From a virus, in the IMG/VR virus record IMGVR_UViG_3300021961_000411, positions 1 to 30,415 of that record: a stretch of DNA of 30,415 bases. The stretch is one strand, 5' to 3'. The notes under the pieces were generated by a model. It saw nothing but the letters and a program-made list of their open reading frames with translations. It had not been told where the DNA came from and did no database searches. This document shows positions 7,522 to 15,711 of the stretch, piece after piece; the first letter of the stretch is position 1, and the number at the start of each line of letters is the position of its first letter. The position numbers and the translations under genes are program-made.

Positions 7522-8904
7522 TTAAAATATTTTGTTCAGAACAAAAATATCACTATATATAGAGTTTGCAGCATTAGTACTACCCCACTCCACGGTAATA
7601 TCTAAAGTATTACTAACAGTTGTGTCGAAAGTAGTATTATTAACGGTATTAAAAGAAAAACCTTCTACATTACCAGTACTTAGTTTTGTGTAGTGAAATG
7701 CACCTAATGATACAATTGACGCAACTCCTGACCCTCCAATTTGTCGTATAGTAAAATTAATCGACATAGTCCAAACATCATTACTAACTATAGGTAAAGT
7801 TTGAGGCCCAGTATCAAGTAAAATAACAGAACCTGATTTTACTCTCACTTGTATAGTTTCATTATTTGCGGCATTTAAAACACCCGCAATGTCCGCTCTA
7901 AAACTATCACCAATAGTAAAATTATTTGAAGGTACACTAAGTGTACCAATACCACCGTCAATAATACTAGTTTCAGTAGTTGTGGCACTTACGGTTACAC
8001 TATTTCCTGTTTGAGAAAATAATCCGTATACGGTTGGTCCAGGAATTTGTTTAATTTTTACGTCTCCTGTTGAGGAATCTCTTGTTAAGTAATTAGCACT
8101 TAAACTTGTATCTGTGGTTGGTGTTGATGAAATATTCACTGTAGATGCGGTAAAATCATTTTGGATTATCGCATTTCCATTAACATCTAATTTTTCTGTT
8201 GGGGTCTCTGTTCCAAAACCCACATATCCTCTTGTTGCTCCTGAACCAACAATCATTATATCTGCAGTTGTTCCATTTGCATCTTGACCTGCATAAAACT
8301 TAATATAATCTTCAGTTCCTGTTCCTTGACGGTTCATTATGTTCAAACCATTTAATTCGTTTGAGGCATATAAAATACCATCTCCTACTTGACCATAACC
8401 GGGTCTTGTTGCGTTGTCCCAACTTCTTATCGCCAATTGTAATGTTGCTATTGGTTTTGTAAGATAAGGTGGAATAGTTACTTGAAATCTTGGTAGGTCT
8501 GTTGAACCTGACATTTCTAAAAATCCTCCTGTAGACCCTGTAAATGTTAATCTACCTTGACCCGCTCTAATGTCTAACGGCATTTCAGGCGTATCAGTTC
8601 CTAAACCAATTCTTATATTTGTTTGGTCTATTGTAATCCCTGATGTAATACCAAAAAAAGTATTACCCGTTACAGTTCCACCTGATAGTGGTAGAAATTG
8701 TCCATCACCTGCACCTGACGTACCACTTGTTCCTGAAGAACCGGTAGTACCTGTTATTGCATTGGCAATTTGTTGGATTGTTGCTTTGTATGAAGAACCT
8801 GCAACATTTTGAGATGTGTCGCCGGTAATGACGACATGTACAAAGTCATTTAATGTCACTCCTGTTGCTAATGTTCTATCAGTTAATCTTTCGTAAATTG
8901 CCAT
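7522..8904 (-). CDS. Tail fibre with shared N-terminal module (460 aa)
   Basis: Probable tail fibre. Residues 1-46 (RTLATGVTLNDF, VITGDTSQ, GSSYKA) are a clear paralogue of the start of the fibre at 2019-3530, presumably the tail-docking part. A short Gly-Ser-Thr collagen-like stretch follows (TGSSGTSGTSGAG). Then comes LPLSGGTVTGNTFFG, a common fibre-shaft motif. Two copies of an 'IGLGTDTPEMPLDI' / 'GFGTETPTEKLDV' motif come next, as seen before tip domains in many long fibres. I saw no C-terminal S74 chaperone-peptidase signature, so the beta-rich last 160 residues are probably the receptor-binding head. It follows two SprB-like mini-proteins and precedes the glycosyltransferases. The start follows an A/T-rich leader with TATTTATA. 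The receptor is unknown. Confidence 0.87.
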   Translation of the reverse strand: MAIYERLTDRTLATGVTLNDFVHVVITGDTSQNVAGSSYKATIQQIANAITGTTGSSGTSGTSGAGDGQFLPLSGGTVTGNTFFGITSGITIDQTNIRIGLGTDTPEMPLDIRAGQGRLTFTGSTGGFLEMSGSTDLPRFQVTIPPYLTKPIATLQLAIRSWDNATRPGYGQVGDGILYASNELNGLNIMNRQGTGTEDYIKFYAGQDANGTTADIMIVGSGATRGYVGFGTETPTEKLDVNGNAIIQNDFTASTVNISSTPTTDTSLSANYLTRDSSTGDVKIKQIPGPTVYGLFSQTGNSVTVSATTTETSIIDGGIGTLSVPSNNFTIGDSFRADIAGVLNAANNETIQVRVKSGSVILLDTGPQTLPIVSNDVWTMSINFTIRQIGGSGVASIVSLGAFHYTKLSTGNVEGFSFNTVNNTTFDTTVSNTLDITVEWGSTNAANSIYSDIFVLNKIF

Positions 8905-8911
8905 ATCACTT

Positions 8912-8919
8912 TATAAATA
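8912..8919 (-). promoter_or_regulatory. TATTTATA element before fibre gene
   Basis: TATTTATA on the coding strand lies in the 27-base gap between mini-protein B and the fibre, ending 7 bases before the ATG. It is one of several matching elements in intergenic gaps. Function unproven. Confidence 0.3.
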
Positions 8920-8931
8920 TTGGAAAAGTAG

Positions 8932-9216
8932 TTATTGGAAAACGTAATTGTTATCATCCATAAAAATTACAACTACATTATTTTGATATATATAATTTAT
9001 ACAATCCAAAAGATATAATTTTTCACAGATTGCACCATCTATAATTTTAAGATAAAACGACGTTTCACTAGGAAAAAAATTATCAGTATCAATAATTACT
9101 GATGGTGGAAATGTAGTAACTCCACTAACAAAAAAACATCCGATGTTATTTGAGTCGCATATGTAAATATTATATGGACTTGTACCGCTAGTAACTCCTG
9201 TAATTTCTATTAACAT
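8932..9216 (-). CDS. Single-domain SprB-like mini-protein B (94 aa)
   Basis: One SprB/Ig-like domain with SGTSPYNIYICD near residue 10, a central hydrophobic strand, and FYLKIIDGAIC near 54-64, the position where SprB repeats have 'Y.V.V.D..GC'. A hydrophobic then acidic C-terminus ends MDDNNYVFQ. It is paralogous to the proteins at 9217-9504 and 3555-3842 and closest to the latter in its opening motif. Its ATG directly follows the TAG stop of mini-protein A with no intervening base, which points to coupled translation. It may be a small appendage, adaptor or tip protein of the fibre encoded next. Function unknown. Confidence 0.85.
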   Translation of the reverse strand: MLIEITGVTSGTSPYNIYICDSNNIGCFFVSGVTTFPPSVIIDTDNFFPSETSFYLKIIDGAICEKLYLLDCINYIYQNNVVVIFMDDNNYVFQ

Positions 9217-9504
9217 CTATATCCAAACTAATCTATCACCACTTTCTGTAGTTATTATGAGTCCTGTCTCAGTTAATATAAAGAATGTATCGAATGGACA
9301 ATAAACCAGTTTAAATGTCATACATCCCGTACTATCAACAACTTTTATAAGTAATACTTGCGCTGTTGAGAAAAATGAATTTAATGTGAATGTACCACCT
9401 GAAGGCCCAAGTAAAAAACAATTGTTCATATATTGGTCACACACATAGAACTCATAAGGAGGTGTTCCTCCTGTCTCCCCCGATATGATTAGTTGTGATG
9501 GCAC
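9217..9504 (-). CDS. Single-domain SprB-like mini-protein A (95 aa), GTG start
   Basis: One SprB/Ig-like domain. GETGGTPPYEFYVCD at about 8-22 is nearly canonical for a SprB repeat, and LLIKVVDSTGCM at about 51-62 provides the closing strand. The C-terminus ILTETGLIITTESGD looks like a beta-hairpin. The start codon at 9504-9502 is GTG, two bases after the TAA stop of the 942-residue SprB protein, and no in-frame ATG precedes the domain, so GTG is the best start. It is the first of two adjacent mini-proteins upstream of a fibre. Because the domain also occurs seven times in the gene just upstream, it may have arisen by excision of one repeat. Function unknown. Confidence 0.84.
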   Translation of the reverse strand: MPSQLIISGETGGTPPYEFYVCDQYMNNCFLLGPSGGTFTLNSFFSTAQVLLIKVVDSTGCMTFKLVYCPFDTFFILTETGLIITTESGDRLVWI

Positions 9505-9506
9505 GA

Positions 9507-12335
9507 TTAACTAATAAATAAATTAAATGTTGATGCCGATGTGAATGTAGTATTCGCCGAATAAATTTGTTGGGTTTGTGAATTAGCTTGAAAATCAAGA
9601 TTTGCACCACCATATGAAAAGTCACTACTAGTTCCACTATAAATTGCACTAAACCCACCTTGTTCAACTTTAATATATCCACCCGAAGTGTTAATATTAC
9701 TAAATATAATATCATTATCATTACCTAAGGAATCATAACGATTAAATTTGAATACCATAGTCTGAGCTCCACAAATAGGGTCAATACCAAAAAAATCAGG
9801 ATTATATGTTGATGCACTTAAACAACCAATTCCTCGACCGGGTATTGTTTGGAAGAATGAGCCACCAGTAGGAACCGATGGTAATGGTGAAGGTGCTCCA
9901 TCTGCAGTATATAATAAATAACTACCAGCATTCAACGGAGCTAAAGTAGGTGTCGGTGTCGGAGTTGCTGTAGGTGTAGGAGTTGCTGTAGGAGTCGGTG
10001 TTGCCGTAGGTGTTGGTGTAGGTGTTGGTGTAGGGAATAAATATCCCGAACACGTAACATCATAAACAATCTCCAATCCTAATGTAAAATCGGCATCAGC
10101 CAAAGGGTCAACATCCCCATCGCAATTTGAAAGTATTGTTAAAGTATTATTTAATAAATCTATTTGGTATGATTGTATTTCAGTTATACCTGAAAGTATC
10201 GATTCAATTGTTGATTGCCACAAAGTATCCTGTGGAACATCATTTAGCGTAGTTGCAGTATAAAATGTTTCAGTAAACGCACTACCATTAACTATAACTT
10301 CACAAGTGAAAACTGCGGAATTAAATGTACAGTTAGTATAACCAGAAGTTATATCTAAATAACCTTCATTTAACATTTCTAACATACCTCTTTGGTTACC
10401 TGTAGTTGTTGTAAACGTATTTGTACAAAGATTAAATGTTTGGTAATTATTAATAAGGTTTCCTGTACAATTTAATGTAAAGTATTGTGTGTCAGTACAA
10501 CCAGACGCGTCTGTAATTGTAACATCATATAAACCTGATGAAAGATTACTAATTGATGAACCAGTACTACCATTTGACCATAAATAGCTAAATGGTGGTT
10601 CACCATCATAAATTACAACCGATGCACTACCATTATTACCTGTGGTACAGTTTGTGGTATTAATACCCGTTAATAAACTACCACCACTACTAATAGTAAA
10701 TCCTGTTGAAACGGAACATCCGTCATTATCAGTAACGGTAATAGTATAAGAACCGGCAGATAAGTTATTATAAGTTGTAGACGTTAAAGTAGTATTAAGT
10801 ATTTGATTACCATTACTTAAAACATAGTTTAATGGTAAAGTATATCCTGTAGATAACAAAACATCTGCAGTTCCATTTGTTTGGCCACAAGTAGAACCTG
10901 TGGTCGATACATTAATTTGAAACTTTTCAGTAGAACTTATAGTTATAGTTTCTGTATATACACATTGAGTTCCGCTACCACTAATTGTTAGTAAATACGT
11001 GTCGTTTGCAAGATTATCAAATAAATAAGTTTGATTTTGTGAAACGTTTGTTTGAATTGTATTAGTACTTAAACCTGAAAGTGAATAAGTATAAAACGCA
11101 TTTGCACCCGCAATACTTACATCGATAGAACCATTAGTTATGTTACAAGATGAATTAGTTACGACTGTTCCAACAACACTAAATCCATTTGGTGGTAATA
11201 CGTTTCCGTTAACAACTATTTCACAAAAATTAGCATCTCTTACCAAAACGTTATAGTTTCCAGAACTTAAACCTGTTAATGTAAACGTGTCAGATAATGT
11301 AAACCCAACTTGACTGGAAGTTGCAGAAAAATATAAAGGCTGAGAACCTCCACTTATAGTGAAAGTTAATTCCCCGTCAGATGAAAAACACGTAGGTTGG
11401 ACCGCAGTTAAAAATGATAATCCTAATGGGTCCGCCACTCCAACCGTTTGTGACTTTGTAGTTTCACAACCAAGTGAGTCAGTAACAGTACAAGAATAAA
11501 TTCCTTGTGTTAATCCTGTAATAAGTTGTGTTGTTTCTCCATTACTCCACAAATATGTGTATGGACCATTACCTGTAATACCCGTTACCGCTAATTTACC
11601 CCAGTTAACGGTGCAATTTGAAGTATTAACAACCCAAAAACCAAAATCAACTGACGTACTCGCACTTATAACTGCATTTTCAGTATTAGCGCTAGCACCT
11701 CCATTATCAATAATAGTTGCATAGTATATACCATCACTTAAACTATCATAATCAAATGGTAATGTGTTTGTTGTATCAACACTTTGTAAAACACCATCTT
11801 TATAAAATAGTATCGTATAAGGTGAACCTGTTGTAGTTCCTGTTACTTGTAAAAAACCGTTAGTGTCTCCACAAGTTGTTCCACTAGCGTTTATAATATT
11901 AGCTTCAAAACAAGGTGTAACCGCAACATTGATGTATAATTCGTTATTTTGTAATCCTAATGTATCATTAAGTCTAAATACGTAGGTTCCTCCAGTTAAT
12001 CCCGTAAATGTAATTTGACCAAATGATGTCTGCGCAGATATACTACCAGGTGTGACGTTATCAATCGTATAAGGAGGTGTACCACCAAAAGGTGAAAAAA
12101 TTACTGAACCTGTTGCTGCCGAACAAACACCCGACACTATAAAACTATATCCTAATGGTCCTTGATTACAGTTTTCAGTACAAGTTTGTCCTGTTGCAAT
12201 ATAAACACCAGCAGATGAACCAGTATAAGTTTCATCTAAACATATACTTTCACCAACTGACGCACCATATCTTGGTATACCACAACAATCAATATAACTA
12301 TAAACACCATTCGTTAATCCTGAAACACAAGCCAT
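9507..12335 (-). CDS. Multi-SprB-repeat virion adhesin with Pro-Thr linker (942 aa)
   Basis: Probable long surface adhesin of the virion. A Cys-containing N-terminal segment (YSYIDCCGI, TCTENCNQG) comes first. It is followed by about seven SprB/Ig-like repeats at roughly 70-140, 150-222, 235-298, 310-385, 395-465, 475-548 and 556-622. Repeats 3 and 7 are textbook (GPYTYLWSNGETT ... GIYSCTVTDSLGC; PPFSYLWSNGSTG ... GLYDVTITDASGC). A module at about 672-763 is also present in the 1120-residue baseplate protein, in both cases directly before a Pro-Thr tract (here 768-800). A unique C-terminal domain of about 140 residues ends the protein. It starts 13 bases after the 1120-residue gene. SprB repeats are known from the secreted gliding adhesin of Flavobacterium; use in phage particles is inference from neighbours. 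No secretion signal was seen. Confidence 0.9.
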   Translation of the reverse strand: MACVSGLTNGVYSYIDCCGIPRYGASVGESICLDETYTGSSAGVYIATGQTCTENCNQGPLGYSFIVSGVCSAATGSVIFSPFGGTPPYTIDNVTPGSISAQTSFGQITFTGLTGGTYVFRLNDTLGLQNNELYINVAVTPCFEANIINASGTTCGDTNGFLQVTGTTTGSPYTILFYKDGVLQSVDTTNTLPFDYDSLSDGIYYATIIDNGGASANTENAVISASTSVDFGFWVVNTSNCTVNWGKLAVTGITGNGPYTYLWSNGETTQLITGLTQGIYSCTVTDSLGCETTKSQTVGVADPLGLSFLTAVQPTCFSSDGELTFTISGGSQPLYFSATSSQVGFTLSDTFTLTGLSSGNYNVLVRDANFCEIVVNGNVLPPNGFSVVGTVVTNSSCNITNGSIDVSIAGANAFYTYSLSGLSTNTIQTNVSQNQTYLFDNLANDTYLLTISGSGTQCVYTETITISSTEKFQINVSTTGSTCGQTNGTADVLLSTGYTLPLNYVLSNGNQILNTTLTSTTYNNLSAGSYTITVTDNDGCSVSTGFTISSGGSLLTGINTTNCTTGNNGSASVVIYDGEPPFSYLWSNGSTGSSISNLSSGLYDVTITDASGCTDTQYFTLNCTGNLINNYQTFNLCTNTFTTTTGNQRGMLEMLNEGYLDITSGYTNCTFNSAVFTCEVIVNGSAFTETFYTATTLNDVPQDTLWQSTIESILSGITEIQSYQIDLLNNTLTILSNCDGDVDPLADADFTLGLEIVYDVTCSGYLFPTPTPTPTPTATPTPTATPTPTATPTPTPTLAPLNAGSYLLYTADGAPSPLPSVPTGGSFFQTIPGRGIGCLSASTYNPDFFGIDPICGAQTMVFKFNRYDSLGNDNDIIFSNINTSGGYIKVEQGGFSAIYSGTSSDFSYGGANLDFQANSQTQQIYSANTTFTSASTFNLFIS
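9946..10034 (-). repeat. Pro-Thr tract DNA repeat 4
   Basis: A degenerate CCNACN hexamer repeat encodes about 30 residues of Pro-Thr. Ala replaces Thr at three spots, in a higher-order pattern (T-P-T-P-T-A) repeated about three times. It is the longest tract in the window. Confidence 0.9.
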
Positions 12336-12348
12336 TCTTTAATTAATT

Positions 12349-15300
12349 TTAACAAATTACATATCCACTTCCAGTGTCTTGTATGTTTATGTACAGAGCA
12401 AAGTTTGTACTTGGTATAGTATAAGTGTAGTAAGAAATTAATCCACAATAACCCGTATATATACCTGAGTTATCCCCAAGTCCGAAAGTCACATTATTAC
12501 CCGAAGTATTTAAAATACCAAATTCAAGTATATCGCCAGATATAAACGAATTAAGGTATGTGTTATACAATTGAGTTAATGAAGGTTTGTTTCCTACAGT
12601 TTGGTTATTAATATATACCCAAGAACCACCATTTATTCTAAATACAAAGCTTACATTATTAGGTGTTGATGTAATTGGTGCTCCGAAATTGAATATAGCA
12701 TTGACGTATGATGGTGTTGCGGTTGGCGTAGGTGTCGGAGTCGGTGTAGGTGTAGGTGTCGGAGTAGCAGAAGACGGTGTACAATTAATGTCAATATCTA
12801 ACCCAATGTTTAATGATAAAGTACTATTCGTAAAATCATCGTAACATGTTGAATTACTCACAATTAATGTATTACCCGCAAAATAATAGTTTAGTCCGTG
12901 TTGGTATAATTCTTCTAACTCTGTATCTAATGCGTTTAATAATTGTGTTTGGGTTGGGTAATCATTTATACCATATCCTGTGTAGAATTGAGATTGTACT
13001 AACACTTGATTATCCAAACGGCAATCTACATACCAATTAGATACTATACTATTTAAATCACACTGATTTTGTGTATATCCACTAGTACTAAGTTGAGACG
13101 CCAATAGTGTCTGTAAAACATTTGCACCATCTAAAATCAAACTACACTGAAGTGTTTGGTCTATACAATCATAGGCGAATGGTTGTCCTGTGTACTTACA
13201 AGGAACACAATCAACAGGTATAAATTGACACCCTCTTTGTCTTCTCCAAACATATTTTTGTCTATGAAAAATAGAGTTCTCCATTTTTTGACCTGTTAAC
13301 CATAATGTGGTTCCAGGCACCACCTGTTCTAAAAGTCTTTGCCAATAATCACCAACACCTAATGTAAAATCAATCATTTTCTGATATGTGTATTCATTGG
13401 ACGGTATACCTACCGTTTGTTGGGATTGTAAGTATTTCCAATAGATAGATTGTAAAGTTGGATATCCTCCGGTTTTACCATCAAAAATTGTTTGTCGGTT
13501 TCTTACATTAATAAAGTTGTTGTAGAATGTTTGTGCAAACTCAAAGAATGTTTTTTCTTTTGGTTTTGGATTTATTATTGTCCAATCAATGTCACCAGGG
13601 TATGGGTAAGGCGCAGTAAGTCCTGAATTAGGTATTGGGTAGTTATATTTCACAGACATATCCCATACATCATATGTGATACCTTGACCCATATTCATAT
13701 ACAACTCTATGTTTTTAGAGTTGATGACTAATTTATCATCCGTAACCGAATAATCAACCCCATTAAAGTTAGAATTATTTTTTCTAGTTCCAACTTGGTT
13801 TACAGGCCAAGATTTTTGATTATCTGAAACTCTTCTTAAAGTATACCCAACATTCATATCAGGGAACTTTCTAAGAGTATTCATATACTCTTGTCCAAAA
13901 TTAAATGGAGCTACTTCAGTAATTAAATAAGGGTTAGACCCTGTGAATTGTGAATTTGCAACATCAACAGTTTCAACTGAGCGGTGTTTAGGGCTTTTTT
14001 CGAACCAACCCGCACCTTTTTGGAAGAAGTTGTCTTGTGTTTGTTGTGGACTTTTTGGGTATCCGTCAGAATCAATACCGTAATCATCTAAAGTAGTATT
14101 GATTAATTTAATTACCCCACTACTTGTATAACCAGTATATGTAACACCTTGAATGCTAAAAATGTTATTATTATCTAAACTTGGTGTTGTTTCAAACTTA
14201 GTACCTCCTGATATTTGAGCGTACTGTTGGTTGAATTTATCCACATTGATTTTTGTGTCCGCAACATAGACTATCTCATTAAATTCGACTAACGCATCAG
14301 GTGCCCCGATAAATCTCATTACATATTCTAAAGATTGTCTTGTACCCTTTGTTTTAAACATGTAAGCCGCGTTTAATATTAAATTTCTATAATATTGATA
14401 ATTAAGTTCGGTAGGTGTCGGTGTGTTTTTTTGTCCTTGATAAATTTGTTGTGGTGTTGGATTAAATACCGCAGTTAAAAAATCTTCGTTGGTTACTGGT
14501 GAAATGTTAGGATTAATACCTAATGTTTGAGCTAAATTAGATAGTAATTGTGAAGGTATATCATCACCAACTTGATAGTTAACTGAATTAATATAAGCTA
14601 AACTATCTATAAACTTTTTAACCTCATCAAAACTTCTACCATAGATTTGTAATACTTTTTCTATTTTTTGGTCAGTAGTATCGAATTCTTTAAATGCGCC
14701 AGTTATTAAAAATCTACTAATAAGATTTGTTTTATATTCATCTAATTTTTCAGCAATTAGTTGAAGTTGGTCTAGATATTTGTTGAATAATGAACTTGTA
14801 ATATCTAAGTTCCAAAATTTATTAATTGGCCAACTTACCTTTCGGTTATATAAAGTTAATACACCATTATCGTCGTAATCAGGGTATGAAAATTTCGCAG
14901 TATACTTTGGTGCACTATTTTGGTTCAAAAGAAACTTTTCAACTTCATCAAATGCGTCGTTAAAAATTTCCTGTGTTTTTGTATTATTAGGTTTTAATAT
15001 TAAAGAAGCGGTAGTTGCACTAACTCCACTAAAAGGGTTCCCTTGTACTGTTATAGTTACCGTACCACCAGATAAACTCTGAGTTGGTGTGAAATCTGTT
15101 AATGGGAACTCTACATTTAATGTATCATAATATAATGAATAACTTTCGAACTCAGATGTTAAAGCCCTAATTGGGTGTATAGGAAATGGTTTTACTTCTA
15201 TATTTCTTTTTGCGTTTACAGAAAAATCAACTTCGAATGGATTTCTAAACAACGCAGTATTCATATCAAATGTTGTTTCATCTTCAACACTATCGTATGT

Positions 15301-15711
15301 TATATTAAATGCGGTGTCACCAACAAACAATCCTGATTGATGTTGAGCGATAACTTCAATAGCCGCTGGGAAATTGTTTATTATTTTAATCGCGGATGCT
15401 GATAATCTTTTTGCTAAAGAACCATATAATGAAAAACTTGTTACTTCAGATAAATCATAATTAGGATAAACTTTAAAGTTTTTTTCAATTATTCTTTTAG
15501 CTTGTTCAATGTTATCAATTTTAAGATTTTCTAAAGTATAACCTTGTGAAAATACCCCCGTATCAAATTTTCTATTTGATTTTTCATATATTGCGGATGT
15601 AAATTGAAAATTTCCTTGCGTAAGTCCCCCTCCATCGGTAATTTGAACCCCGACAATATTGTCTGCGAAAGTATTTGTTCCAATAGGTGGAAAGAAAATT
15701 TTATTTGCCAT
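12349..15711 (-). CDS. Large baseplate/tail protein with tail-protein-I-like core and C-terminal adhesin-type tail (1120 aa)
   Basis: Probable baseplate structural protein. The first 870 residues look like a genuine tail protein, with mixed alpha/beta content and few cysteines. The segment YMFKTKGTRQSLEYVMRFIG around K455-G456-T457 resembles the 'KGT ... G' core of P2-type tail protein I, the wedge partner of J/gp6. A Cys-rich stretch (GCQFIPVDCVPCKY) precedes a module at about 885-975 shared with the 942-residue SprB protein, then a Pro-Thr tract (about 982-1001) and a beta-rich C-terminal domain of about 120 residues. So the adhesin-type tail appears grafted on a baseplate body, perhaps to anchor or display fibres. 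Its ATG overlaps the stop of the 302-residue gene by one base (TAATG). The structural call is firm; the wedge-I assignment is tentative. Confidence 0.82.
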   Translation of the reverse strand: MANKIFFPPIGTNTFADNIVGVQITDGGGLTQGNFQFTSAIYEKSNRKFDTGVFSQGYTLENLKIDNIEQAKRIIEKNFKVYPNYDLSEVTSFSLYGSLAKRLSASAIKIINNFPAAIEVIAQHQSGLFVGDTAFNITYDSVEDETTFDMNTALFRNPFEVDFSVNAKRNIEVKPFPIHPIRALTSEFESYSLYYDTLNVEFPLTDFTPTQSLSGGTVTITVQGNPFSGVSATTASLILKPNNTKTQEIFNDAFDEVEKFLLNQNSAPKYTAKFSYPDYDDNGVLTLYNRKVSWPINKFWNLDITSSLFNKYLDQLQLIAEKLDEYKTNLISRFLITGAFKEFDTTDQKIEKVLQIYGRSFDEVKKFIDSLAYINSVNYQVGDDIPSQLLSNLAQTLGINPNISPVTNEDFLTAVFNPTPQQIYQGQKNTPTPTELNYQYYRNLILNAAYMFKTKGTRQSLEYVMRFIGAPDALVEFNEIVYVADTKINVDKFNQQYAQISGGTKFETTPSLDNNNIFSIQGVTYTGYTSSGVIKLINTTLDDYGIDSDGYPKSPQQTQDNFFQKGAGWFEKSPKHRSVETVDVANSQFTGSNPYLITEVAPFNFGQEYMNTLRKFPDMNVGYTLRRVSDNQKSWPVNQVGTRKNNSNFNGVDYSVTDDKLVINSKNIELYMNMGQGITYDVWDMSVKYNYPIPNSGLTAPYPYPGDIDWTIINPKPKEKTFFEFAQTFYNNFINVRNRQTIFDGKTGGYPTLQSIYWKYLQSQQTVGIPSNEYTYQKMIDFTLGVGDYWQRLLEQVVPGTTLWLTGQKMENSIFHRQKYVWRRQRGCQFIPVDCVPCKYTGQPFAYDCIDQTLQCSLILDGANVLQTLLASQLSTSGYTQNQCDLNSIVSNWYVDCRLDNQVLVQSQFYTGYGINDYPTQTQLLNALDTELEELYQHGLNYYFAGNTLIVSNSTCYDDFTNSTLSLNIGLDIDINCTPSSATPTPTPTPTPTPTPTATPSYVNAIFNFGAPITSTPNNVSFVFRINGGSWVYINNQTVGNKPSLTQLYNTYLNSFISGDILEFGILNTSGNNVTFGLGDNSGIYTGYCGLISYYTYTIPSTNFALYINIQDTGSGYVIC
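12712..12769 (-). repeat. Pro-Thr tract DNA repeat 5
   Basis: A degenerate CCNACN hexamer repeat encodes about 19 residues of Pro-Thr near the C-terminus of the 1120-residue protein, separating a shared module from a unique end domain. Confidence 0.9.

Noticed and set aside
7522-8000. S74-type self-cleaving chaperone at the end of the 460-aa fibre
   Set aside because: I looked for the intramolecular chaperone because the GLGTDTP-type motifs often precede it, but the C-terminus lacks its helical Ser-Lys region.
9452-9721. Minus-strand frame of 89 codons overlapping two genes
   Set aside because: It is an alternative frame across the end of the 942-aa gene and the start of mini-protein A, both of which have clear domains; its composition looks like frame-shifted coding sequence.
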